The notes beneath the pieces are model-generated. The model had not been told where the DNA came from. It was given only the letters and a program-made list of their open reading frames with translations, and searched no databases. A DNA stretch of 64,000 nucleotides from positions 5,580,001-5,644,000 of the forward strand of contig JAKGSH010000010.1 of assembly GCA_021568835.1 (NCBI GenBank), in the 5' to 3' direction. Every line of letters begins with the position of its first letter. Position 1 is the stretch's first letter. Origin of the DNA: Streptomyces sp. Tue 6430 (GTDB lineage Bacteria; Actinomycetota; Actinomycetes; Streptomycetales; Streptomycetaceae). A program made the translations under genes and the position numbers. Below are positions 45,277 through 52,973 of this stretch, piece by piece.

Positions 45277-47007
45277 ATGGGACACGGGCACGGACACGCG
45301 CACGGCCACCACCATCACGGACACGAGCACCACCACGACCACGAGGCGGCCGCCGCGCTGCCCGCCGCCTTCGACACCGCCGTGCCCGACGAGGCCCTCA
45401 GCCCCGAGCAGCGGTCCCGCCGGTCGCTGCTGCGCCGCGCCGGTCTGCTCGGCGCCGGTATCGCCGCCGGAAGCGTCCTCGGCCAGACGGCCGCCGCGAC
45501 GCCGGCCGCCGCCGCCCCGGCGGCCCGGGCCGCCGGCGGCCGCCGCTCCACGGGCTTCCTCTGGCTGGCCGGCGACCACCACATCCACACCCAGTACAGC
45601 AGCGACGGCAAGTACCGCGTCGTCGACCAGGTCCGCCAGGGCGCCCGGCACGGCATGGACTGGCTGGTCATCACCGACCACGGCAGCACCACGCACGCCA
45701 GGATCGGCGTCGAGAAGGTCAACCCGGACATCAAGGAGGCCCGGGCCGCGCACGAGGACACCCTCGTCTTCCAGGGCCTGGAATGGAACATCCCGGGCGC
45801 CGAACACGGCACCGTCTTCGTCCACCCGGGGCGCAACGAGGTCTCCGTCCTGAAGCAGTTCGAGACCGACTACGACGGCAGCGTCAAGGGCGCCTCCGAC
45901 TCGACGCCCGCCAACGAGGCCCTCGCCGTCGCCGGACTCGCCTTCCTCGGCGAGCAGGTCCGCCGCCGCAAGGTCAAGGACGCGCTGATGCTCGCCAACC
46001 ACCCGGCGCGGCGCGGCGTCGACTCCCCGCACGAGATCCGCGCCTGGCGCGACGCGACGCCCGCGAGCCGCCAGATCGCCGTCGGCTTCGAGGGCGCCCC
46101 CGGCCACCAGGCCGCCGGCCTGCCCGCCCCGCTCGGCATGGGCCGCGCCCGCGGCATCTACGACAACAACCCCAGTGCGAACTCCTTCCCCGGCTACCCG
46201 CTGGAGAGCTACCGCACCTGGGGCGGCTTCGACTGGATGACGGCCACCGTCGGCGGACTGTGGGACAGCCTCCTCGCCGAGGGCAAGCCCTGGTGGATCA
46301 CCGCCAACTCCGACTCCCACCAGGTCTACGCCGACACCGCCGTGCGCGGCCCCGGCGGCGACTTCGCCACCGACGGCCGCTACCGGGACCCGGTCTACGG
46401 CGGCAGGATCGACATCACCCAGGGTGACTACTGGCCCGGCCAGTACAGCCGTACCCACGTCGGTTCCGACGGCTTCTCCTACGCCGCCGTCATGGACGGC
46501 ATCCGCGCCGGACGCGTCTGGGTCGACCACGGGCAGCTCGTCGACGGGCTCGACGTGCGCGTGGCCGGCGGCGGCCGCTGGGCCACCCTCGGCGGCGCCC
46601 TGCACGTGAAGAAGGGCACGTCGGTGAAGCTGACGGTCGACGTGGCGCTCGCCGCCGGCGCCAACTGGGCGGGCTTCGTGCCCGAGCTGGCCCGGGTGGA
46701 CGTCATCCAGGGCGACGTCACGGGCCCGGTCGCCGACAAGGACACCTTCACCGCGCCGACCGCCAAGGTCGTCCGCACCTACGAGGTCGACAGGACGGCC
46801 GGGACGGTACGGCTCACCTACGACCTGGGACGGGTGGACCGGCCGGTGTACGTCCGGCTGCGCGGCTCGGACGGCAACCGCAGCGCCGTCGGCGCGATGG
46901 GCGCGGCCGTCGACCCGGCGGGCCCGGCCATCGACGTCGTCGGTGACGCCGACCCGTGGGCCGACCTCTGGTTCTACACCAACCCGGTCTGGGTCCTGCC
47001 GTCGTGA
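45277..47007 (+). CDS. Secreted PHP-domain metallohydrolase (CehA/McbA-like)
   Basis: 576 residues. The N-terminus is unusually His-rich (MGHGHGHAHGHHHHGHEHHH, about 13 His in 23 residues) and precedes a Tat-like signal (RSRRSLLRRAGLLGAG). The PHP metal motifs are DHHIHTQYSSDG, WLVITDHGSTTH, GLEWNIPGAEHGTVF and ANSDSHQVY. A C-terminal beta-domain (RVWVDHGQLVDGLDVRVAGG) completes the family architecture. Expected to hydrolyse phosphate esters or carbamate-like bonds outside the cell. The His tract could load or buffer metal ions. The next gene overlaps by GTGA. Confidence 0.87.
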   Translation: MGHGHGHAHGHHHHGHEHHHDHEAAAALPAAFDTAVPDEALSPEQRSRRSLLRRAGLLGAGIAAGSVLGQTAAATPAAAAPAARAAGGRRSTGFLWLAGDHHIHTQYSSDGKYRVVDQVRQGARHGMDWLVITDHGSTTHARIGVEKVNPDIKEARAAHEDTLVFQGLEWNIPGAEHGTVFVHPGRNEVSVLKQFETDYDGSVKGASDSTPANEALAVAGLAFLGEQVRRRKVKDALMLANHPARRGVDSPHEIRAWRDATPASRQIAVGFEGAPGHQAAGLPAPLGMGRARGIYDNNPSANSFPGYPLESYRTWGGFDWMTATVGGLWDSLLAEGKPWWITANSDSHQVYADTAVRGPGGDFATDGRYRDPVYGGRIDITQGDYWPGQYSRTHVGSDGFSYAAVMDGIRAGRVWVDHGQLVDGLDVRVAGGGRWATLGGALHVKKGTSVKLTVDVALAAGANWAGFVPELARVDVIQGDVTGPVADKDTFTAPTAKVVRTYEVDRTAGTVRLTYDLGRVDRPVYVRLRGSDGNRSAVGAMGAAVDPAGPAIDVVGDADPWADLWFYTNPVWVLPS

Positions 47008-47546
47008 CAGCACCCCACCGCGAGCCGTCGCCCCGCACGCCGTACGCCCTGACGGTGGACGCCGGTCCGCGTGACCTGCGTGCCGCCGATCACCTGCTCC
47101 GCACCCTCGCGGCGGAACTCGACCTCGCGGAAGGGGTGTTCGGCTGCACCCACCTCCTGCGGGGCGAGCGGCCGCGGGTCGCCGTCTCCCTCGCACCGGA
47201 GACGGCGGCGGAGCTGGACGACCTGCGGGCGCGGCTGGTGGCCCGGGGGTACGAGGCGGTCGAGGGCGCCCCGGACCCCGTGGGCCGCGCGGTGCTGTAC
47301 CGCGGGGCGGACCGGCTGCGCGGCACGCTGACGGTCGGGGAGCTGCTGTCCGGGTCCGCGATCGACCGCGTCACGGTCCTGGGTGCTCCGGACGAACCGG
47401 CCTTGCCGACAAGGCTGGTGACGAACGATCACGTTCGCCCGCAGTGGCAGGACGGCGAGCTGGTGCTCGCCGCGATGCCCGCCGCGGGCGGCACCCTGGT
47501 CCCGTTCGAGGTGCCCGAACCGACGCCCTGCTGCGCGGATCACTGA
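47004..47546 (+). CDS. Conserved hypothetical protein coupled to the PHP hydrolase
   Basis: 180 residues from GTG 47004, overlapping the hydrolase stop. It is soluble, with repeated alpha/beta segments (AADHLLRTLAAELDLAEGVF, ELDDLRARLVARGYEAVEGA) and a Pro/Cys-rich end (EVPEPTPCCADH) that could bind metal. No family recognised. Overlap suggests it works with the metallohydrolase, perhaps in metal handling or maturation; this is inference. Confidence 0.7.
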   Translation: MTAPHREPSPRTPYALTVDAGPRDLRAADHLLRTLAAELDLAEGVFGCTHLLRGERPRVAVSLAPETAAELDDLRARLVARGYEAVEGAPDPVGRAVLYRGADRLRGTLTVGELLSGSAIDRVTVLGAPDEPALPTRLVTNDHVRPQWQDGELVLAAMPAAGGTLVPFEVPEPTPCCADH

Positions 47547-47548
47547 GG

Positions 47549-48040
47549 TCAGCGCGGCTTGCGGCGGGCCCGGCGCGGTCGGTGCGGCGCGTCCAGCTCA
47601 CCGACCGCCGCCCGCACGTGCGCGGGGCCCCCGGGAGCGCGGCCGCCCGCACACCGCCACACCGCTCGGCCGTCCTCCTGACCCGCGTGCATCCCGAGGC
47701 CGTGCTCGCCGCAGACCGGCCAGACCTGCCACAGGCACTCCAGCACGGTCTCCTGCGCGGCCTCGGCGACCTCGGCGAGCGCGGTGTCGGGATCGGACGC
47801 GGAGCCGTGCCAGAGGTGGTCGCCGTGCCAACGGCCGTCGGGCAGGGCGACGTACACGTGCTCGCGCCCCGACCCGTCCTCGGCCTCCTCCTCGTCCCAG
47901 GACGGCAGGGCCAGCAGCCGCAGGGGACCCCGGCCGGGGAGCAGCGCGTCCAGGTCCCGGTCGACGAGCGCCAGTGCCTCCTCCCACAGCGGGTACTCGC
48001 CGGGCCGGACGGAGCGGGGACTGTCGTGAGAGCCGTTCAT
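47549..48040 (-). CDS. Hypothetical protein
   Basis: 163 residues from ATG 48038-48040 (MNGSHDSPRSVRPGEYPLWE); an ATG three codons upstream is an alternative. Contains HVYVALPDGRWHGDHLWHG, LECLWQVWPVCGEHGLGMHA and a basic C-terminus. The Cys/His spacing (CGEHGLGMH, then WRCAGGRAPGG) may form a metal site. No family recognised. Converges on the gene at 47004. Confidence 0.65.
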   Translation of the reverse strand: MNGSHDSPRSVRPGEYPLWEEALALVDRDLDALLPGRGPLRLLALPSWDEEEAEDGSGREHVYVALPDGRWHGDHLWHGSASDPDTALAEVAEAAQETVLECLWQVWPVCGEHGLGMHAGQEDGRAVWRCAGGRAPGGPAHVRAAVGELDAPHRPRRARRKPR

Positions 48041-48055
48041 GCAGGTCATCGTGGA

Positions 48056-48195
48056 TCACGACAGCCCCCGGCGGTAGTCGTTTTCCCCGGCCGACCAGCC
48101 GCAGTCCGGGTTCTTGCACACCAACACGGCCTGGGACTCCCGGTTGCCGGGCGTGGTGATGCCGCACGCCGAGCAGCGCCTGAGGAGTTCATCAC
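48056..48195 (-). mobile_element. TnpB/OrfB transposon protein, C-terminal zinc-ribbon remnant
   Basis: A leftward frame reads ELLRRCSACGITTPGNRESQ, AVLVCKNPDCGWSAGENDYR, RGLS and a stop. The CxxC ... NRxSQA ... C(x4)CG order is the diagnostic zinc ribbon of IS200/IS605-type TnpB proteins. The RuvC-like core upstream is gone. The IS605 family is established; the exact element is not identifiable. Confidence 0.75.
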
Positions 48196-48520
48196 CGGCC
48201 TGAAGCAGCGGATGACCGACGGCCTGGACCGCCCGCCGGCGGCGCTCGCGGACGGCTCGGCGGGTACGGCAAGGATGGTGCCCTCACGGGTCCGGACAAG
48301 GAGCACGCCGAGACCTCGATGCTCGCCCTGCACCTGCTCCAGTCGAGCCTTGTGCACGTCAACACGCTGCTGTTGCAACAGGTCTTGGCCGAGCCGAAGT
48401 GGGCGGAGAAGCTCAGCGGCGAGGACCGGCGCGGCCTGACTGCGCTGTTCTGGTCCGACGTCAACCCGTACGGCACATTCCGCCTCGACATGGACAAGCG
48501 GCTCGACTTCGGCCTACCGC
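48180..48520 (+). mobile_element. Tn3-family transposase C-terminal remnant
   Basis: The frame at about 48180-48260 (EEFITGLKQRMTDGLDRPPA) is followed by GKDGALTGPDKEHAETSML, ALHLLQSSLVHVNTLLLQQV, LAEPKWAEKLSGEDRRGLTA and LFWSDVNPYGTFRLDMDKRL. The last segments are the highly conserved end of Tn3-type TnpA, which carries the terminal catalytic acid region. The first 800 or so residues are absent. It may be part of the same lost transposon as the resolvase at 50.3-51.0 kb. Confidence 0.8.
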
Positions 48521-48669
48521 TCTCCGTGCCGCACCCCCCGTACCCCCGCGGACGCCGCCGACCGGCCCCGGGCGGAGAAGCGATGAGTGCCCTTGCTGCC
48601 CGAATGAGAAACCCGTCACTCAGGCCGCGGCGCGTTCAGCTGGTGGGCGGCGCCGCAAGGCGGTGTCGG

Positions 48670-49668
48670 TCAGTGATCGCGGGGGAGGGAGGCGGCCGGG
48701 TTGTACAGGTTCACCCCGGGCGGCACGATCTCGTCGATCCGGTCGAGCGTCGCGTCGTCCAGGGTCAGCGCGGCACCCTTGAGGAGACCGTCCAGCTGCG
48801 CCATGGTCCGCGGCCCGATGATCGCCGAAGTGACGGCCGGGTGGGCCACGGTGAAGGCCACGGCGAGTTCCGGAAGGGTGCAGCCGATGCTCGTCGCGAG
48901 TTCGATGAGCTGCTCAACGGCGTCGAGCTTGGCGGCGTTCTCCGCAATCGCGGGATCGAAGAGCGCCGGTCGGAGCGCGGCACGGCCGGTTGTCAGGTCG
49001 ACGGGCCGGCCCTTGCGGTGCTTGCCGGTGAGGAAGCCGAAGGCGAGGGGGCTCCACACGAGTGCGCCCATGCCGTAGCGCTCGACGACGGGCAGGAGCG
49101 AGGCCTCGATCCCGCGGGCCAGGATCGAGTAGGGCGGCTGGGCGGTGCGGAACCGCCCGAGACCGCGCCACTCCGAGACGTGGTGTGCCTCGACGATCTC
49201 GTCGGCCGGGAAGTTCGAGCAGCCGAAGGCGCGGATCTTTCCCTGGCGCATGAGGTCGCTGAGCACCGAGAGCGTCTCCTCGATGTCAGTGGAGTGGTCG
49301 GGGAAGTGCACCTGGTAGAGGTCGATCCAGTCCGTGTCCAGGCGCCTGAGGCTGTCCTCGACCGCCTTGAGCATCCACCGCCGCGAGTTGCCACTGCGGT
49401 TACGGCCCTCGCCCATCTGAAAGTGCGCCTTGGTGGCGAGCACGATGTCGTCACGACGCCCCCGCAGCGCCTTCCCCACGATCTCCTCCGACTCGCCCTG
49501 TCCGTACATGTCGGCGGTGTCGACGAAGTTGATCCCCTGGTCGAGGGCAGCGTGGATGATGCGGACACAGTCGTCGTGGTCGGAGTTACAGCCGTCCTGG
49601 AACATCATCGTCCCGAGGCAGTGGACACTGACCTCGATACCAGTTCTGCCGAGGGTGCGGTAGCGCAT
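48670..49668 (-). CDS. Aldo/keto reductase
   Basis: 332-residue NADPH-dependent reductase. TIM-barrel catalytic tetrad: FVDTADMYGQGESEEIVGKA (Asp, Tyr), LATKAHF (Lys), DLYQVHFPDHSTDIEETL (His). The C-terminal cofactor loop is SAIIGPRTMAQLDGLLKG. ATG 49666-49668. Its promoter contains a MerR-type 19-bp spacer with a palindrome, and it is divergent from a MerR gene, so it is probably induced by the MerR ligand. It sits within Tn3-type debris, suggesting it was cargo. Confidence 0.92.
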   Translation of the reverse strand: MRYRTLGRTGIEVSVHCLGTMMFQDGCNSDHDDCVRIIHAALDQGINFVDTADMYGQGESEEIVGKALRGRRDDIVLATKAHFQMGEGRNRSGNSRRWMLKAVEDSLRRLDTDWIDLYQVHFPDHSTDIEETLSVLSDLMRQGKIRAFGCSNFPADEIVEAHHVSEWRGLGRFRTAQPPYSILARGIEASLLPVVERYGMGALVWSPLAFGFLTGKHRKGRPVDLTTGRAALRPALFDPAIAENAAKLDAVEQLIELATSIGCTLPELAVAFTVAHPAVTSAIIGPRTMAQLDGLLKGAALTLDDATLDRIDEIVPPGVNLYNPAASLPRDH

Positions 49669-49731
49669 GGTGATGCTCCCTTACTGGGTCGACCGATGAG
49701 GCGGACCGACAGATCGTCGATCGCACGAGGC

Positions 49732-49762
49732 ACCCTAGGAACTAGAGTCCCCTCTAGATCAA
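49732..49762 (-). promoter_or_regulatory. MerR-type promoter of the aldo/keto reductase gene
   Basis: Reading leftward, TTGATC (-35, 49762-49757) and TAGGGT (-10, 49737-49732) are separated by exactly 19 bp. The spacer holds the palindrome CTAGAG-TCCC-CTCTAG (49742-49757). An over-long 19-bp spacer spanned by an inverted repeat is the established hallmark of promoters activated by MerR-family DNA distortion. Confidence 0.7.
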
Positions 49763-49792
49763 CCCCCGATCACCCCCGGATACCCTGGTGGC

Positions 49793-50263
49793 ATGGTTGA
49801 GGTCACGACAACTCTGAGCATCGGAGAGGTCTCCGAGCGCACCGGCTTGAGCGTGCACGCGCTGCGCTTCTACGAGCGCGAGGGCCTCTTCATCAACACC
49901 GTGCGACGCGGACCTGGCGGGCGCCGCGTCTACAGCCAGGACGACGTGGCCTGGCTGAACGTCTGCATCATTCTCCGCGCCTCAGGAATGCCCGTGACCG
50001 CGCTCCGCCGGTACGCCGACCTCGTCAGGGAAGGCGCCGGCAATGAGGAAGAGCGACTCGCGCTCATGCGCGAGCACCAGGAGCGCGTCACCACCGAGAT
50101 CGGCAGGCTCACTGAGTCCCTGGACCTGATCCGGTTCAAGGTCGGGGTGTATGAGGACCTTGTCGACCAAGGCAGCGCCGGCGCCCACCAATGTCATGCC
50201 CCGTCCCCTTCGGCTGACGAAGAACGCACGCCGCTGCTTCACCACAAAGCAGTGGTCCAGTAA
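49793..50263 (+). CDS. MerR-family regulator
   Basis: 156 residues from ATG 49793. The winged helix is LSIGEVSERTGLSVHALRFY with the wing GGRRVYSQDD, followed by an antiparallel coiled-coil region (MREHQERVTTEIGRLTESLD). The short C-terminal effector part (HQCHAPSPSADEERTPLLHH) has one Cys and several His that could bind a ligand or metal. It resembles MerR proteins that pair with aldo/keto reductases. Divergent from its probable target; likely also autoregulated. Confidence 0.92.
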   Translation: MVEVTTTLSIGEVSERTGLSVHALRFYEREGLFINTVRRGPGGRRVYSQDDVAWLNVCIILRASGMPVTALRRYADLVREGAGNEEERLALMREHQERVTTEIGRLTESLDLIRFKVGVYEDLVDQGSAGAHQCHAPSPSADEERTPLLHHKAVVQ

Positions 50264-50283
50264 CCGGCGACGCACCACGATCG

Positions 50284-50309
50284 CCCGTAGCCCGTAGCCC
50301 GTAGCCCGT
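50284..50309. repeat. 7-bp tandem repeat before the resolvase
   Basis: Three exact CCCGTAG units followed by CCCGT, between the MerR gene and the resolvase gene. Confidence 0.75.
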
Positions 50310-50334
50310 CGCGCGGACCTTCACCGTCCGACCA

Positions 50335-51006
50335 GTGGGCGCAACCGTCAGACCTCGGCCATCGCCCCCTGCCCAACACCACCCTCGATGGCCCGACATC
50401 CGTCTCGGCTGCGCGAGGGTGTCGACCAGCGGGCAGAAGCTCGACCGCCGGCTCGATGCGCTCAACGCGGCGGGCTGTCGCCGCATCTTCTCCGGCAAGA
50501 AGTCCGGCAAGAAGTCCGGCAAGAACGACCTGCGGTCCGAGCTGAAGGTGTGCCACGCCTTCCTCGCCCCCGGCGACACCCTCGTCGTCCCCTCGCTCGA
50601 CCCCACGGCCGCAGCCTCCAGGGCCTCGTCAACATGGTTGCCGGGCTGCGTGAGCGCGGCGTCGGCTTCCAGTCCCTGCATGAGGCACTCGACACCACCA
50701 CCCCGGCAGGCGCCTGATCCTCCATGTTCTCGCCGCGCTCGCCGAGTTCATCCGCGAACTCATCGTCGCCGGCACCAAGGAGGGCCTTGCCGTCGCCCGG
50801 GCCCGGGGCAAGGTCGGCGGACGCCCCACGGTCGTCAACGAGGACCTTGTCCGCGCGGCCCGCGACATGCTGCCCAACCCGGAGAACAGCGTCACCACCA
50901 TCGCCAAGATCCTGGGCGTCTCCGTCGGCACGCTGTACAACCACATCCCGGACCTCAAGGAGCTGCGGAACTCCCGCGCCCACGGCAGTTGGAAGGCAGC
51001 AAGTAG
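50335..51006 (+). pseudogene. Serine resolvase (Tn3 TnpR type), three frameshifts
   Basis: Site-specific recombinase that resolves Tn3 cointegrates. Catalytic domain: DIRLGCARVSTSGQKLDRRL, with the nucleophile serine in RVST, then DALNAAGCRRIFSGKKSG. After LVVPSLD a base must be restored to read GRSLQGLVNMVAGLRERGVG and LHEALDTTTPAG. A second restores RLILHVLAALAEFIRELIVA (the long E-helix). A third near the end gives APRQLEGSK before the stop. The C-terminal HTH is VTTIAKILGVSVGTLYNHIP. A triple 12-bp repeat (50491-50526) duplicates KKSG. The N-terminal start is unclear. Breaks may be errors, but true decay is also plausible in this debris field. Confidence 0.78.
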
Positions 51007-51031
51007 CCCTGCGGCTACTTTGCACCGTGGG

Positions 51032-51237
51032 TCAGAGACAGGAGACCGGGGCCTTGACGGCCTGTTCGGTCCGCGCCTCACCGTAGGCGTGGAAGTACTG
51101 CACGAGGCCGTCCTCGAACTCCCGCCTCCGCGAACGTTGTTGCTGCCGCGGGTGGCCGGCGTGCCGGCGGCGGCCATACCGGCCGCGGTCCGGAAGAGGG
51201 ATCGGCGGGACCAGTCGCGGTTGCTCATCGCCGGCAT
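51032..51237 (-). pseudogene. Internally deleted Tat-exported protein
   Basis: ATG 51235-51237 opens MPAMSNRDWSRRSLFRTAAG, a twin-arginine signal, with AAGGA upstream. After about 35 residues the frame dissolves. A second frame reads EFEDGLVQYFHAYGEARTEQ and ends AVKAPVSCL, which looks like the natural C-terminus of a larger enzyme. The central part is absent. A repeat upstream, shared with the ROK gene promoter, suggests it belonged to a sugar operon controlled by that regulator. Confidence 0.45.
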
Positions 51238-51337
51238 GTGACGTCCTTGTCCCGAGTGCGGCTGCGGCTCGTGCGGCATCAGCGTCAGAGGGCTCGAAAA
51301 GGCGTTGCGGTGCGGGACGTCACCCTTCGGCTGATGC

Positions 51338-51382
51338 TTCGGCAAGGGGTTGGAAGAAGGCTGTGCGAAGCGTTGTGCAACG
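51338..51382. promoter_or_regulatory. ROK-associated repeat upstream of the deleted Tat gene
   Basis: TTCGGCAAGGGGTTGG (51338-51353) recurs exactly at 52920-52935 upstream of the ROK gene. Similarity extends about 20 bp further (GAAGGCTGTGCGAAG against GAAAGGGGTTGTACGAAG). The copy here is followed by CGTTG-TG-CAACG (51371-51382). Both copies lie 100-145 bp before leftward genes, as expected for a shared operator/promoter. Confidence 0.5.
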
Positions 51383-51454
51383 TTCGGGACACCGGATGCG
51401 AGGAGGGGGAGGTCCGTCGACCGCCCCCTTCCGCACATCCGGTGTCCGTGCCGG

Positions 51455-52777
51455 TCAGGTCGACGGCGCCGTACGTCCCCTGTCCGCAGCCGAATTCGCA
51501 GCCGGAGCCGGAGCCGGAGCCGCAGCCGCAGCCGCAGCCGAGGCGGAGCCCGGAGCCGTGGCGGCGGCCGCGCGTGGCGCGCTCCGTTGCCCCACCGCCT
51601 GCAGCGCCCCTTCGAGCGCCAACGTCGCCGCGCCCAGGCAGACCGGGTCGGTGGGGACCGGCGAGAGGACGATCCTGGTCGAGGCGAGCGGACGCCGCAG
51701 CGCATGCCGGGCGACGGCCTCGCGGACCTCGTCGAGGAGGGGCTCGCCGAGCCGGGCGGCGACCCAGCTGCTCAGTACGACGACCTCCGGATTGAGGAGG
51801 TTCACCAGGTCCGCGATGCCCGCGGCCAGGTAGCGGGCGGTGTCCCGGACCACCTTGACGGCGACCGGGTCACCCGCGGCGACCGCGCGCGCCAGGGCGT
51901 CGACGGTGGCGGTCTGGTCCTCCGGGTGCAGCAGCGGGCTGCGCGGGCTGTGCTCGCGCAGGTTCTGCATGATCCCGGGCGCGCCGACGTACGTCTCCAC
52001 ACAACCGTGGTTGCCGCAGTGGCACAGCCGGCCGTCGAGCACGAGCGTGGTGTGCCCCCACTCGCCGGCGCTGTTGCTGACCCCCCGGTGCAGTGCGCCG
52101 CCCAGCACGAGCCCCGCGCCGACCCCGGTGCCGAGATTGACGACGACGGCGTCCCCGTGGCCGCGCGCGGCACCGAACCACAGCTCGGCCACCGCGCAGG
52201 CGCGCAGCGGGTTGTCCAGGTGCAGGGGGCGGTCGATGCGCGCGGAGAGCAGGTCGCGCAGTGGCACGTCGTGCCAGTCCCAGTTGGGCGCGTACTCGGC
52301 GACCCCGGTGTCCCGGTCCACCTGCCCGGGCACGCTCACGCCGACCCCGAGCACCCGGGCCGTCTCGACGCCCGCCCGCGCGACGACCCGGTCCACGGCC
52401 GCGGCGACACGGGCGACGACCTGCTCCGGAAGGCTCTCGCCGGGGCGGATGTCCTCCTCGGCGCGGGCCAGCACGTTCAGCGCGAGGTCGAACAGCTCGA
52501 CGTGGACGTACGTCTCCGCGATGTCCACGCCGATCAGCGCGCCCCCGGCGGCGTCGACGGCCACCAGGCCGCGGGGCCGGCCGCCCGCCGAGTCCTCGAA
52601 ACCGACCTCCGTGATCATGCGCAGGTCGAGCAGTTCACCCACCAGGGTGGCGACGGTGGCCAGGCTGAGGCCGGTGGCCGCGGCCAGCTCCTGCCGGGAG
52701 GTCGGGGACCGGGCGATGATCTGGCGCAGCACCTCGTAGCGGTTCGCGGTGCGGATGTCACGCGAGGTGCGCTTCAC
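51455..52777 (-). CDS. ROK-family transcriptional regulator
   Basis: 440 residues from GTG 52775-52777 (VKRTSRDIRTANRYEVLRQI). N-terminal winged helix TSRQELAAATGLSLATVATL. The ROK sugar-kinase-like domain has IGVDIAETYVHVELFDLALN, NLGTGVGAGLVLGGALHRGV, and the zinc motif GHTTLVLDGRLCHCGNHGCV ET. The C-terminus ends in an Ala/Pro-rich low-complexity tail encoded by GCCGGA/GCAGCC triplet repeats. Expected to repress sugar-uptake genes and be released by a sugar or sugar phosphate. An upstream frame extension is repeat-encoded and not homologous. Confidence 0.9.
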   Translation of the reverse strand: MKRTSRDIRTANRYEVLRQIIARSPTSRQELAAATGLSLATVATLVGELLDLRMITEVGFEDSAGGRPRGLVAVDAAGGALIGVDIAETYVHVELFDLALNVLARAEEDIRPGESLPEQVVARVAAAVDRVVARAGVETARVLGVGVSVPGQVDRDTGVAEYAPNWDWHDVPLRDLLSARIDRPLHLDNPLRACAVAELWFGAARGHGDAVVVNLGTGVGAGLVLGGALHRGVSNSAGEWGHTTLVLDGRLCHCGNHGCVETYVGAPGIMQNLREHSPRSPLLHPEDQTATVDALARAVAAGDPVAVKVVRDTARYLAAGIADLVNLLNPEVVVLSSWVAARLGEPLLDEVREAVARHALRRPLASTRIVLSPVPTDPVCLGAATLALEGALQAVGQRSAPRAAAATAPGSASAAAAAAAPAPAPAANSAADRGRTAPST

Positions 52778-52796
52778 CGGAGAGCCCCCTGTCTTC

Positions 52797-52935
52797 CGTG
52801 CCGCACGCCGACGTGCCGCATGCCGACGCCGTTGTGCCGCACGCCGTTGTGCCGACGCCGACGTGCCGACGCCGACGTGCCGTCGCCGGCGCGGCGTCAG
52901 GGTACGGCGTGCGCCGGGGTTCGGCAAGGGGTTGG
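52797..52935. repeat. GCCGACGTGCCG repeat tract and second ROK-associated repeat
   Basis: Irregular 9-12-bp units (GCCGACGTGCCGC, GCCGTTGTGCCGC, GCCGACGCCGACGTGCCG) occupy 52797-52890, just upstream of the ROK gene. They are followed by the exact copy of TTCGGCAAGGGGTTGG at 52920-52935. On the leftward strand this gives CAACCCCTT twice in 20 bp, a possible direct-repeat operator for autoregulation. Confidence 0.55.
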
Positions 52936-52973
52936 GAAAGGGGTTGTACGAAGTCACGGCCGGGCGCGGCGGC

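Noticed and set aside
48535..48660. Cys-rich frame after the Tn3 transposase end (ECPCCPNEKP)
   Set aside because: No start, no clear family and very short; treated as noncoding.
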